DNA of 64,000 bases from Blastocatellia bacterium (GTDB lineage: Bacteria; Acidobacteriota; Blastocatellia; UBA7656; JADIYM01): positions 62,001 to 126,000 of the forward strand of contig JAJTWZ010000001.1 in assembly GCA_021463145.1 (NCBI GenBank), in the 5' to 3' direction. A program made the translations under genes and the position numbers. The notes beneath the pieces were generated by a model. The model was given only the letters and a program-made list of their open reading frames with translations. It made no database searches and was not told the origin of the DNA. Of this stretch, positions 17,762 through 28,700 are shown in pieces (within the stretch, counting starts at the first letter, position 1; each line of letters begins with the position of its first letter).

Positions 17762-18481
17762 TCAGAGAAGCGGCAGAACGTCGCCGGCCCTCCCTGCGAT
17801 CATGATCGATCGTGAACCGCCGATGCCAGAAGGCTCGGGGTTAACTTCGATCACGGTCGCGCCACGCTGCGCACAGACGAGCGGTATCTCGGCCGCCGGA
17901 TAGACCAGCGCCGATGTTCCGACGACGAGGCAGACATCCGCCCGGCCAGCGGATTCACGTGCCTTCTCGAACGATTCGGCGGGCAGGTACTCGCCGAACA
18001 GCACGACGTCTGGACGCAGGTTGCCGCCACAGTCGCGACACGCCGGGGGGATCTCCACATGGGGCGTCATATCGAGAGGAACGCGCGACGAACACTCGAG
18101 ACAGCGGCCTCGCCACAGGTTGCCGTGAAGTTCGATCGCAGCTGAGCTACCTGCCTTGTCGTGAAGTCCGTCGACGTTCTGCGTGACAAGGGTGAACTCC
18201 GGGAAGCGTGATTCCCACGCGGCTATCGCGAGATGCGCAAGATTCGGCTCGCACCTGGCGAGCAGGTCACGGCGATATTCGAACCACTCCCAAACGAGCT
18301 TCAGATCTTCACCGACCATTCGAGCCGAGCTCAATTGCATTGCGTCCATGCCACGCCAGACAGCCGTCCCTCCGCCACCTCGAAAGGTCGGCACCCCGCT
18401 CTCGGCGGACACACCGGCGCCGGTGAAGACGACTACGCTCCTGGCTAGCGAAAGAACCTCTTGTGCACGCTTGATACTCAT
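17762..18481 (-). CDS. cobB: Sirtuin-type NAD+-dependent protein deacylase
   Basis: This is a 239-residue SIR2-family enzyme. Motifs in order are FTGAGVSAESGVPTFRG (NAD pocket), TQNVDGLHDKAG, catalytic His in ELHGNLWRGRC, two CxxC zinc pairs (CLEC and CRDC, about 30 residues apart), and VGTSALVYPA. In class III sirtuins such as SIRT5 and E. coli CobB a Tyr-x-x-Arg pair recognises acidic acyl-lysines. The matching stretch here reads WFEYRR, keeping the Arg but with Phe for the first Tyr, so acyl preference is uncertain. A longer start at 18532 is possible on paper, but a strong promoter ends at 18514, downstream of that codon, so the ATG at 18481 is preferred. It is the first gene of the operon continuing to larC. 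Confidence 0.9.
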   Translation of the reverse strand: MSIKRAQEVLSLARSVVVFTGAGVSAESGVPTFRGGGGTAVWRGMDAMQLSSARMVGEDLKLVWEWFEYRRDLLARCEPNLAHLAIAAWESRFPEFTLVTQNVDGLHDKAGSSAAIELHGNLWRGRCLECSSRVPLDMTPHVEIPPACRDCGGNLRPDVVLFGEYLPAESFEKARESAGRADVCLVVGTSALVYPAAEIPLVCAQRGATVIEVNPEPSGIGGSRSIMIAGRAGDVLPLL

Positions 18482-18798
18482 CAGGATCGTCGCCCGACTC
18501 TGGCGGACCGGCGATCCTAGGTGCCGGGTCAAGCGGTGTCAAGAATGGTAGCCAGCGAGCCTTGCTGCGAATCAGGAGCACGCCGGAAATCGCATCTCCC
18601 TGGAATCTGCGGGACCTCTCCCCGGTCGCGATCCATGACATATCCACTCTCGACCGCGCTCCGGTCACGCGAAACGCCAAAGCATCGACACGCTCTCGCC
18701 AGATCCAATCCGCCCGGGTCCGGCCACCCGCACCACGGGCCCGTGGTAGACTCACCGCTTTCTTTCGCCGGATCCGCCGGCTCTGGAGACAGCAGTAG
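18482..18798. other. Divergent intergenic region between cobB and argS (317 nt)
   Basis: The region contains the cobB promoter at 18514-18542 on the minus strand. On the plus strand, a TAGACT box (18747-18752) about 50 nt before argS is a possible weak -10 without a clear -35, and GGAG lies about 11 nt before the argS ATG. I see no open frame with protein character, no tRNA-like T-loop and no long hairpin in the rest. Confidence 0.5.
18514..18542 (-). promoter_or_regulatory. Sigma70-type promoter of the cobB-larC-folE-metG-tatD operon
   Basis: Read on the minus strand, TTGACA (18542-18537, perfect consensus) is followed after exactly 17 nt by TAGGAT (18519-18514, 4 of 6). A transcript from about 18507 would give cobB a 26-nt leader if translation starts at 18481. 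The start at 18532 would lie upstream of the transcription start, so the promoter decides the cobB start. Confidence 0.65.
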
Positions 18799-20823
18799 AT
18801 GCTCGATTCCCTGTCAAGCGCACTGAAGGCGCGGATTGCCGACGCAACGGAAGCCACTTTCGGTGTGAGAATCGACGATCCCGTCATCGACGTGCCTCGC
18901 GACCTCGCCCACGCCGATCTGGCTTGCCCGGTGGCCTTCGAATTGGCGAAGCGGATCAAGACCGCCACGGGCGCCAAGCGGGCGCCACGCGACCTGGCCG
19001 CGACGCTTGTCGAATGGTTACAGGCGCCAGGACGCCTGCCGTCGGGCGTCAACCGCCTCGAAGTCGCGGGAGCCGGATATGTGAACGTGTTCCTCGATCG
19101 CGCTTCGATCCTGAAGACGCTGATCGCCGGGAATTCGGCCGCGCGATCGGCCGGCACGGGCAAAGTCATCGTGGAGCACACGAGCGTCAACCCGAACAAG
19201 GCCGCGCACATCGGCCACCTCCGTAACGCCGTGCTCGGCGATTCGATCGTCCAGATCCTCCGGGCGACAGGCCACCGCGTCGAGATACAGAACTATATCG
19301 ACAATACCGGCGTGCAGGTCGCTGACGTCGTCGTCGGTTTCCTTCACCTCGAGCCCCACACCCTCGACGAGATCAAGGCGATTCCAGATCCCTTCGACTA
19401 CTTCTGCTGGGACCTCTACTCGCGTGTCGGGCTCTGGTACCGGGACGGTAACGCCGACGGCCGCGAGAATCCCGAAAAGCTCGCGCACCGCGCGGAAGCT
19501 CAGCACGCGATCGAATCCGGCCACGGACCGATAGCCGAGATGGCCGAGTACGTGGCGATGCGTAACCTCGAGGCGCTCCTGCGGACGATGTACCGGCTCG
19601 GAATCGTCTACGACGTCATGCCTCGCGAGAGCGAAGTGCTGCAGAGCAACTTCTGGGCGGATGCCTTCGAGATGCTCAAGGCGGCGGGCGCGATTCACTA
19701 CGAGACCGAAGGCAAGCACGCCGGTTGCTGGGTAATGCGGGCGGAGGAGACGGAATCGGACGGCGGGGACGACGATTTCGCCGCCGACAAGATCCTCGTG
19801 AAGAGCAACGGACTGGTGACGTACGCCGGAAAGGACATCGCGTATCACCTCTGGAAGCTGAACAGGATACCCAGGGATTTCTCCTACCGGCGCTTCTTCG
19901 AGTATCCGGATGGCCACGTCGCCTGGATCACCACGCCAGACGGCCACGAGGCGGAGGCGGAACACGACAGCTTCGGCCACGGCGACAGGTATGTGAACGT
20001 CATCGACAGCGGTCAGAGCTATGTGCAGGATTTCGTCAAGAAGGGCGTGATGTCAGTCGCGAACGATCCGAAGGTCGCCGACAGCACGCACATGGACTAC
20101 GAGAAGGTCGGCCTGACGGTCTCCGCTTGCGATGACCTTGGCCTCCCGCTTTCGGATGAAGAGCGGAAACGGAGCTTCATCGGCATGTCTGGCCGAAAGG
20201 GTCGCGGGGTGAAGGCGGACGACCTGCTCGCGATGCTCGAGCGGAACGCTCTGGCCGAGGTTCGGTCGCGCGTCGAGAAAATGAACTACCCGGAGGACGA
20301 ACAGCACGCGATCGCCCACAAGATTGCGGTTGGTGCAGTCCGCTACTTTCTGCTCAAGTTCTCGCGCAACAGTGTCATCGCCTTCGACCTGAAGGACGCG
20401 CTCTCGTTCCAGGGAGAGGCCGGACCTTACGTGCAGTACTCCGCCGTCCGGCTCAATTCGATCTTCGCCAAACTGCGCGACGACTCTATCGAGGTCGAAG
20501 ACCCGCTCGGCCGGACAGGTGACGAGCGCATATCCGAACTCCTCGCCGGCGAGGAGAACGCCGACTTCTGGCCGGTGGTCTATCTCTGTGCGCAGTTGCC
20601 CGAGACGCTTTCGCGCGCGGCGGCAGCGCTGGAGCCTGCGATCGTCGCGCGCTACGCCTTCCAGACCGCCCAACTCACGAACGAGTTCTACCACCGGCAT
20701 CAGGTTCGCAACGAAGCCAACCCCGACCGCCAGGCACTGATGATCGCGATCATCGGACTGGTGCAGCGAACGTTGGTCGAGTCACTTGCGGCCCTGGGCA
20801 TCGAGGTGCCCGAGCGGATGTAG
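18799..20823 (+). CDS. argS: Arginyl-tRNA synthetase (long form)
   Basis: This 674-residue class I synthetase is about 100 residues longer than the common bacterial enzyme. The N-terminal Add1 domain (about residues 1-110) is followed by HTSVNPNKAAHIGHLRNA, the HIGH-type site, near residue 130. DNTGVQVADVVVGF, NGLVTYAGKDIAYHLWK and YVNVIDSGQSYVQDF mark the catalytic domain, and MSGRKGRGVKADDLL takes the place of the KMSKS loop. The C-terminal DALR-type anticodon domain is seen at FQTAQLTNEFYHRH. Extra length sits around residues 190-330, including an acidic stretch (EETESDGGDDDFAAD). GGAG lies about 11 nt before the ATG. It is transcribed alone, divergent from cobB. Confidence 0.95.
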   Translation: MLDSLSSALKARIADATEATFGVRIDDPVIDVPRDLAHADLACPVAFELAKRIKTATGAKRAPRDLAATLVEWLQAPGRLPSGVNRLEVAGAGYVNVFLDRASILKTLIAGNSAARSAGTGKVIVEHTSVNPNKAAHIGHLRNAVLGDSIVQILRATGHRVEIQNYIDNTGVQVADVVVGFLHLEPHTLDEIKAIPDPFDYFCWDLYSRVGLWYRDGNADGRENPEKLAHRAEAQHAIESGHGPIAEMAEYVAMRNLEALLRTMYRLGIVYDVMPRESEVLQSNFWADAFEMLKAAGAIHYETEGKHAGCWVMRAEETESDGGDDDFAADKILVKSNGLVTYAGKDIAYHLWKLNRIPRDFSYRRFFEYPDGHVAWITTPDGHEAEAEHDSFGHGDRYVNVIDSGQSYVQDFVKKGVMSVANDPKVADSTHMDYEKVGLTVSACDDLGLPLSDEERKRSFIGMSGRKGRGVKADDLLAMLERNALAEVRSRVEKMNYPEDEQHAIAHKIAVGAVRYFLLKFSRNSVIAFDLKDALSFQGEAGPYVQYSAVRLNSIFAKLRDDSIEVEDPLGRTGDERISELLAGEENADFWPVVYLCAQLPETLSRAAAALEPAIVARYAFQTAQLTNEFYHRHQVRNEANPDRQALMIAIIGLVQRTLVESLAALGIEVPERM

Positions 20824-20877
20824 AACGCGGCGCCGCGCCTTCCAGCCAGACGCAGCGCCGGGCATTCTCGGGACCGA

Positions 20878-22743
20878 TCACGATCCCGTCCGGTACTCGA
20901 CAAGCTCGCGAAGCAACACTCCGTCCTCCGTCGTCGTGATTCGGACTGTCGTCACCTGAGAGACCACGTTCAACAGGCTGGCGAGATTCTCGGAGAAGAA
21001 CAACACCGGACGACGAAGCGCGTCCGCCTCGCCACCCTCGGCCGCAATCTCCTGATCGAGCGCGTTCGAATCCCTGGCATCCAGGAGCCCCGTGAGCCGG
21101 CGGAACGGCCCGCTCGCCGTCGAAAGCCTGACTTCGGCAACACGAACCGTGACGCCCGGAAGGCTGCTTGCCGGCGCTGCGGCCGATTCCACCCGAGCCG
21201 CAATCGTCGCGCACTGCGCCGCGTCACGCGCGACTATCAGGAATCTGCCAGCAAGCCTGTAGGCACCGCCTTGGGAAATGAGCGCGCCGGCCAGTCCCCG
21301 CGCTCCGTCGACGTCCACCCAGGAAACCCTCGATGGCTGTCCGCCGACCAGGAACCGGCGTGCGAACTCCTCCCTCGCGAGCGTCTCGAACGCGCCGCGA
21401 TCGAATCGATCCGGCGACCCGAGTTCCACAACGACAGCGCGCTCGAACCCGGCGAAGAGCTTTCCCTCAGGCAAACGGATGCTTCCGTACACGGCATAGC
21501 GGACCGGAGACGCCGCCGCCAGCATTGGCGCGAGCCGCTCCTCGAGCGATGGAGTCGCCGGCGTCACCGCCACGGCCGTCTTTGCTCTTATCGTCGCGAC
21601 GGGATCGTCAACGTCCCGGTCGAAACGGTCGTCGAGATAACGATATCGACCGCCCGCCGGCCTGCGATTCGAGCCCTCATCGTCCAACTCGAACGGGTTG
21701 TCGACTCGCGAAGCTCTGACGTCGGCAGTCGTCCGGCCAGTGCGGCTGGGACCGAACATCGTTTCAGCGAGAACCGCCGGCATCCGCGCGTCCATCGACC
21801 TCGCTTCGACGTACTGAGCATCTGCTGGCGCGAGCGCGGCCAGATCGGCAATGCCAGTGCCTCCACCCGCCGATTCCGCCGCGGGAGCGTTCTTTCGAAC
21901 GAACCACCGCCGTTCCCTGACGCCAGCTGCCGAGATCTCTACATCGAACAGGCCCGATTGCAATTCCTCCAGTTCCCTGGAGTTGCGATGGATCCAGTAA
22001 AGCGAGAAATACCTGCTTCGAACCGCGCGTTGCATGTCGGCCCATATGACGACATCGTGCGCAGTGTTGAGGTCGGACGCCGCGCGCACCGTTTCAGCGA
22101 CGGCGGTACCGAGTCCACCCCCGCTCGGCCCGTCGATCGCCTCTGCAACCAGGGACTCGTTCGTTCCGACCCACAACTTGTCTGCCGCGTAACCGAACGC
22201 GATTCTCTGCACCAGGCTGCCGCCGTCCGAGACGACCTCTCGCGAGTAGTACGGCTGGCCTTTCGCGGTCTGGCGCTGTTCGAACGACGACGACTGCGCA
22301 AAGAGCCTGGACGCCATCGCCTTTTGACTCGACACCTCGGTGACCAGCAACACCTCCAGCTTGCCCGGATCGTATACGGCGACCGCCGACGAACCGCCCG
22401 CCAGCTCAGCGAGCAGCGTGTCGCTGAGCTCGACGCCGAATCCCTGCTCGAGGTCCCTGATCCTATCCGAAAGCTTCATGAAGAGACGTGAGCGCCTGAA
22501 CGACCGATAGCTCGCGCTCTCCAGATATTTCGCCCGGATGGGAGACGCCAGCCAGACGCCGAGAAGAGACGACAGATCGCGCGCCTCGACGTATGCAATG
22601 GCGCCCGCAGGCATCGATCCCGCGTGACGGATCAACGGCGCTGTCGACTGCGCAGTGGCGCCGCCGAGCGCCGCCAGCGACACTGTCGCCACACCCGCGA
22701 TCAGAACCGCAATCATTCCAAGTTTTCTTCTTCGAGAGGTCAT
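20878..22743 (-). CDS. Exported protein of unknown function
   Basis: I do not recognise this 621-residue protein. Residues 1-32 are a signal peptide (MTSRRRKLGMIAVLIAG onward, ending near ATAQS). The mature part begins with APLIRHAGSMPAGAIAYVEA and alternates predicted beta strands and helices. A segment ELAGGSSAVAVYDPG followed by KLEVLLVTEV is reminiscent of DUF3352-type exported proteins that bear repeated Ala-rich SKIM-like domains, but I would not assign it. The chosen ATG at 22743 has GGAG 9 nt upstream. An alternative start at 22782 overlaps the stop of the giant TPR gene (TGATG) and would allow direct coupling. Either way the two genes are co-transcribed. It is the last gene of a five-gene exported cluster. 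Confidence 0.75.
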   Translation of the reverse strand: MTSRRRKLGMIAVLIAGVATVSLAALGGATAQSTAPLIRHAGSMPAGAIAYVEARDLSSLLGVWLASPIRAKYLESASYRSFRRSRLFMKLSDRIRDLEQGFGVELSDTLLAELAGGSSAVAVYDPGKLEVLLVTEVSSQKAMASRLFAQSSSFEQRQTAKGQPYYSREVVSDGGSLVQRIAFGYAADKLWVGTNESLVAEAIDGPSGGGLGTAVAETVRAASDLNTAHDVVIWADMQRAVRSRYFSLYWIHRNSRELEELQSGLFDVEISAAGVRERRWFVRKNAPAAESAGGGTGIADLAALAPADAQYVEARSMDARMPAVLAETMFGPSRTGRTTADVRASRVDNPFELDDEGSNRRPAGGRYRYLDDRFDRDVDDPVATIRAKTAVAVTPATPSLEERLAPMLAAASPVRYAVYGSIRLPEGKLFAGFERAVVVELGSPDRFDRGAFETLAREEFARRFLVGGQPSRVSWVDVDGARGLAGALISQGGAYRLAGRFLIVARDAAQCATIAARVESAAAPASSLPGVTVRVAEVRLSTASGPFRRLTGLLDARDSNALDQEIAAEGGEADALRRPVLFFSENLASLLNVVSQVTTVRITTTEDGVLLRELVEYRTGS

Positions 22744-22781
22744 TGTCGGCATCTCCGTCGATCGATGTCGGTCGTTGAACA

Positions 22782-25700
22782 TCAGTCGAGCGCCAAGTCG
22801 CGGACGGTGATAGTTTCCGAGGCCACGGCAGCCCCGATACGAAGTACGCCGGTATGTCGCCGTTCCGCCTCCCGGCTGGATGCGAGCAACTCGCTGACCT
22901 TGCTGTCGGCTTCGGTCCGCTCGCGCGAGCCCGGCTGGAGCAGGCTTGCGCGACGCCTCCCGAAGGCAACTGCTTCCGTCCAGCGCTCGGTGCGCGTCGC
23001 CGCATCGACAAGGGCCGCGAGCGCGAGGATTCGATCGGCTCGTTCCGAGTCGTAGTTCCTCGAGTTTAGGCTTGCGAGGCCAGTCGAAGTACGCGCTTCG
23101 ACTACCTCCGGCTCGAACACGAGCCCTGCCTCGTCGTCCTCGACATCGGCCTGATAGATCGTGCTGCGAGATTCGACGAGTTCGAGCGCCGCATCCACGC
23201 GGCCCGCCCCGACGTACGCCCTGATCAGGCCGTTGATCGGTACCGTCCCCCCAAACGCTATCGCCGTCCCGATGTCGTTGCTGCTGTCGGCCGCTAGCGC
23301 CAACTCGAAGGCGCGCGCCGCCTCGGCCGGCCGGCCCGCTTCGAATTCGATGCGTCCCAGTTCGATAGCGGCAAATGCCGACGGGCCTCCGGCAAGAACC
23401 GCTTCGAGGCTCTTTCGAGCTCCGTCAACGTCGCCAGAAGCGGCCTGCAGTCGCGCCGAAAGGATTCGCGCCGGCTCACTGCGCCCCGACGACGATAGAC
23501 TCAGCGCCGCGGACCGTGCCGAGGCGTCCGCCGCGGCCGTCTCGGCCGCCAGATCCACGGCCTGCGCACGCAGCCGGTTCGGCGCCCGTTCGTCGTTCAC
23601 GATCTCGACGAACCGCGTGACGGCGTCGGCGCCATTTCCCGAAAGCGCCACGAGTCGCGCGGTCTCGAGACGGTTATCCAGGTTCCCCGGCGCCTTCCTG
23701 GAGATCATCCCTCGAAGCTCGAGGGCCACTGCGAACTGACCGGATCTCGCCGCAGCGTCAGCAGCAACGGCAAGCGCGTCCGGGCCAACGTTACGGCCGG
23801 CGGCAAGTCGCCGCAGGACGCCGTTTGCCTCTTCGGCCCTACCCCGGCGGTAGAGAACCTCGGCGAGCCCCGTGAAGTTGGCCGTCTCGAAGCGACGATC
23901 TTCAAGCAATCCTCGGTACGTCGATTCGAGCAGCGCATCGGCCTCTTCGAACGCACCATTGGCCCTAAGCACGGCAACGGCAGACTGGCAGCGCGTGGCG
24001 TTTTCGCCTCCGGGCACGCCATTGCCATCTTCGTCGATGTTGCAATAGCGGCCGAGCGCCTCGAGCGCCGACGCCTTGTTGCCCTGCTTGAGCGCGGCCG
24101 TAGCTCTCGCAAGCTCTATCCACGTCTCGTCCAGCCCCGCCTCGGCATCGAAAAGCGTCCCGTGCGCGTCAATCGCCGCCGACTCCACTGCATCGAGCAG
24201 CGCCGACGCCTCGGCGCTATTGCCACGTCTGATGAAGTAGTCCGCGGCGTTGCGCTGCCAGACGCGCAGTTGGTCGGCAGGCTCCACGTACTCGCCGTCG
24301 ATGACAATGTAGGCATCTTCCTCGTCGTTCGAGGATGCAGCGGCGAGCGATTCCAGCCGGTCGGTAATCAGCCTGTAGAACGGCGCACGCCGGTCTTCGG
24401 GAACGAGCTCCTCCGAAAGCGCCAGCCGCAGCAATTCGACGTCGTCGACGGACCCCACAGCCGATCCGTAGAACATGTCGGCAATTGCGGGCCAGTCCGA
24501 CGGATTCGCGCGCCCGTAGTCGGCCATCGCGATTATCACGTCACGCACCACGCCGAACTCCCGCACGTACATTCGGTCCGCAATGATGTCGCGAAGCCGA
24601 GTTATCGCAACGTCCACCTTTCCGTGCGAAGACATGAGGTTGAAGTACAGGACATAGCTTTCTGATCCAGCGTTTTTGGCTTCGATCAGGCGTGTCCACA
24701 TCTCTACCGCCTCACCGGTCTTCCCGGCAGCCGCGAGCGCCTCACCGCGAATGCCTATGACAGAAGGCGTGTTCGGCTCGATCTCGCCCGCAAGCTCGGC
24801 GTGAAGCCCCGCGCGCGCAGTATCGCCTCTCACGAGGTAGTAGCGGGCGAGTTGCTCCTGCGGGGCGGCGTCTCGCGGCCGCTGCTCGGTGCGGCCGACG
24901 ATGAAACCGCGCGCCTCGTTGCCGCGGCCGGCAACGACGTCGAGCCAGACACCGTAGTTGCGAGCAACCAGGAAATAGTCCGATCCCCTGAGCATCGTGC
25001 TCTCGTCGAACGGCCGTCCCACCAATTCGCCTATCGGGCGCACGAAGAGCGCCTCCCTGAACGCCGATTCGACAGCTGGCGACGCGTTTCGGAAATAGAG
25101 CCCCATCTCCGCGGTCTTCGCCTTTCCCCACACTGGGGTAAAGCCCGTGTTGGCAATCGCACGCGCAGCAAGATCCTGGTCACCCAGCTCGATCAGGTAG
25201 TTCACGAGGACGAGCTGCATTGGGCTCTGGTGGCCGGCAAGCTCGACAAGCCGGTCCCGCCGTCCTGAAGAGATCAGGATGTCGAACAGCCGTTCGACCG
25301 CGTCCACCATCTCCCCTCCCGTCGCCACGCTTCCGCTTGCAGTCGCGTAGACGCGTTCGAGCGACGCGATCTCGTTTGCAGTGTCGCCGGCAAGCCGGTA
25401 GTACCCGGCGATTCGACGGTCGTAGTCGAAGTCGCCCGGTTGAGGATCCCTGCTGCGGAAACTCTCGAGAACGACGGCCGCGCGCGCGAACTGGGCGCGA
25501 CTGGCGAGCGAGTCGGCAAGCTCAGTCAGCGCGCTCCGGAAAGCAGCGCCCCGGTCGGCGCGCGCCGTCAGAAGTGTCTGCTCGACGATGGCTGCAAGAA
25601 TGGCTTCCTGGGCGTCGGCGAGCCCGCAAGCCTGCGCAATGCCAAGATAACGGCGCTTGGCCGCAGCCTCGGACACTCGACTCGCGGCCCCGCGGAGCGC

Positions 25701-28700
25701 TGCGTCGAGAGCGGAACGCTCGCCGCCCGAGGCGAAGTCCGCTACGGCGCGTGGAAGCCCCCGCTGCTCGGCCTCCTCGATCGAGTCCGCAATGGACTTG
25801 CCACCATAAAACGAGCTGGACGATCCCTGCCCGAGGAAGGTTGCGCGAAGGGCCTCGAGCCGGTTGAAGACGTCAACCGCTGACCTGACTCTCGAGGCGA
25901 CCGAGATGTAGCTCGTCAAGTGAGCCGATGTGAGACCCGACTGGTCCGGCTTCGCCTTCGCGGCATCTATCGCCCTGTCATAGAGGGCGACCGACTTCTC
26001 GTCGAGGCCCCATTGTTCGAGCATCTCCGCGTAACGGCAAATCTCGCCCGGAGTGATGCTCTTTCTACCGGCGATTGCCTCCTCGATGGTTGCGACGGCA
26101 TCATCGAGCCGTCCCTGCTGAACGCGGATTTCGGCAACGCTCACGAGCCACGACGGCTCCTTTCCGTCGATTTCCCAGCCGCGACGCAACTCGGCCACGG
26201 CGTCGTCGTAGCGCCCCGCGCGGCTCATGGCAGCCGCGAGAGACCTTCTGAAGTCCACCCGTTGAGGCTCGTTGACGACCGTTCGCTGGAAGGCTTCAAC
26301 CGCGCCGGCGGTATTCCCCGTGAGGTCGTACAGGCGGCCAAGCACGAGGCTCCAGCGGAAGTCCTTGAACGAATCCTTCGCCAGCTTCTCGTAGTAGGCG
26401 ACCAGTCGCGCTACCTGGTCGTGGCGTGACGCGTACTCGAATGCCGTTTCGAGCGACTCGAACGTCTCGGGATCTCGATTGATGATCTCGATGTATTGAT
26501 CGACCGCTTCCGCGTGGCGGCCAAGTCTCGTAAGAGCCGCGATAGTTCCGGCCCGCAATTCGGCCACCTTCATGTTGAGCTCGTCTTCGCCAAGGCCGGC
26601 TTCGCGAATGCGCTTCAGGCCTTCGGCGTAGAGAGCGGCAAGGGCTTCGTCCTTCTTCTGGTCGCCCACGACGGTAGCAAGCGCGGCGAAAACATCCGTG
26701 TCGAGCGGGTTCTCCGCGAGGTAGGCCCTCAGCGTGGCTTCAGCGTCCGAAAGCCGGCCGGCCTCGGTCTGCCTGCGCGAGAGGTCCACGACGAAAGCCT
26801 TCCGGTACTCGCCAGTGGACCTTCCAATCACGTCGCGCGAAAGCGCCACCGATCGATCGAGCATTCCAAGACGCCAGTAGATGCGGGCAGATTCGTCGAG
26901 CACCCCGAAATTCGTGGAGTACTCGGCGACCAGCCGTTCGACAACTGCGGCTGCATCGTTGTTGCGCTTCTCCTGCTCGTAGACCGATGCCAGTTGGAGT
27001 CGGGCGCGAATGCGCTCGCGCTCGTCACGCGCCCTGTCCGACAGACGTTGGAGAGCGTGGATCTCGCCTTCCGGCAGTCGCCACGACCGGAAGCGGCCAC
27101 GGGCCTCGTCGAGGAATACCGGATCCGCGATCTCGTCTACCGCCCTGTTCAGGGCGCCGGTCGCCTCGCCGTCGTTCTCGATACGCTTCAGATAGTCGAC
27201 GTATCCGAGCACCAGTTGCCAGTTGTCGGGTCTGGACGACCGAATCGCCTTGTACGCGCCCTCTATCTGACTGGCGACTCCCGGCCGGCGTTGAAGCTCG
27301 GCAAGTCGCGCCATCGCCTGCTCGCGCTCCGTGTCCGGAGTGCCGAGCGTCTTCACATACTCCGGAACCGCCCTCGCAATGTCACGCTTGGAGTCGTATA
27401 TCGCGCCCAGCCTGAAGGCATAGATCGAATCGTCGTGTGTCGATATGCGCAGTGCCTCGAGCTCGGCCGCCGCGTCCGTGAACTGGTAGTAGTCCCAGAA
27501 TATCGTCGCCACTTCGAGCCGTGTCGCGGGATTTCCCGGTGCGGCTGCAACCAGCGACCTCCACCGCTTCGCGGCCTCGTCCATTCGGCCTGCTTCCGCC
27601 AGCGCCTCGCCAGACCTGGTCGCGTAGGAAGTCTCAGTCGGATGAATTCCCGCCATCCGGTCTAGAACCTCGGCCGATTCGTCATAAAACTTCGGATCGC
27701 GCGATCCGAACGAGCGCAACAGGTCCGAGAGCGGGACCGCGTACTGCGCTTCGCCAGGGTACAGCGCGACCAGGCGGCGATACGCAGCGACCGACTCGTC
27801 GAATCGAGACAACCAGCGCGCCGCATCGGCCGTGAATACCGCATATGCGAACGACGAAGTCGACTGTGCCTCCAGTCCGCCCTCCGCGCGCGCACGCGCC
27901 GTGGCATAGTCCGACTCGAGCTTCCCAGACTTCGACAGCCTTTCGAGGTAGGAGGCGCGTATTGCCGCGTTGCCGAAGTAGTGCTCTCTCGAGAGGCGTT
28001 CCCACTCCGGCCACGCCTCGCCGGCGGCGAGCCGGTCAAGCATCAGGCCTGCGATGCGCTCGTTGTTCGGGAATCGCTGCAATGCGATTCGCGTCATCTG
28101 CAGAGCCAGTGCATTGTCGACGTCGAGAGAATCGTCTTCGGTTCGTCCGCCGTATCCGGCGTACTCCTCGAGGTATGCCGTGACCTGCTCGTCATCGAGG
28201 GTACGGAGCACCTGATTCGTCAGTCGCTGCATTTCCACCCCGCGACCGCGCCGCACGTACCATCGGGCCACGCGATGCAACCACGTCGGGTCGTCGTAAC
28301 GCTCCAGTGCGAGTTTGTACGCCTTCAACTCTTCGCCAATCAGACTGGTGCCCCCGAGCCACTTAAGGAACCGCTCGTGCAATCCCTCGTCCGATGGATG
28401 CTTCCGAAGCTCGGCCCAATAGAACGCGAGCGCTTCCGGCTTCCTGTTGTCAGCCTCGAATGAGGCCACCGTGCGTTCGAGCAAGTCACCGTACGACGGC
28501 CGCTCTCGCTCCGGCTCCGTCAAGCCGCGATAGTCGTCGGGGACGCTGCGATACTCGTCCTGGCCGCTATCGCCGAACTCGTCGGCATCGAACCTGCCAT
28601 CGGATTCGTCGTCGAAGCGCCCCGCGACGCTCGAAGCGACCGGCGTGCCGTTCGGCGCGATGAACATCGAGGGCGGGGTGTCCGGATTCCAGTCATCCTC

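Noticed and set aside
18482-18532. Upstream ATG of cobB at 18532 adding 17 residues
   Set aside because: A strong TTGACA-17-TAGGAT promoter ends at 18514, so the transcript would start after that codon. The sirtuin fold also begins at the later ATG.
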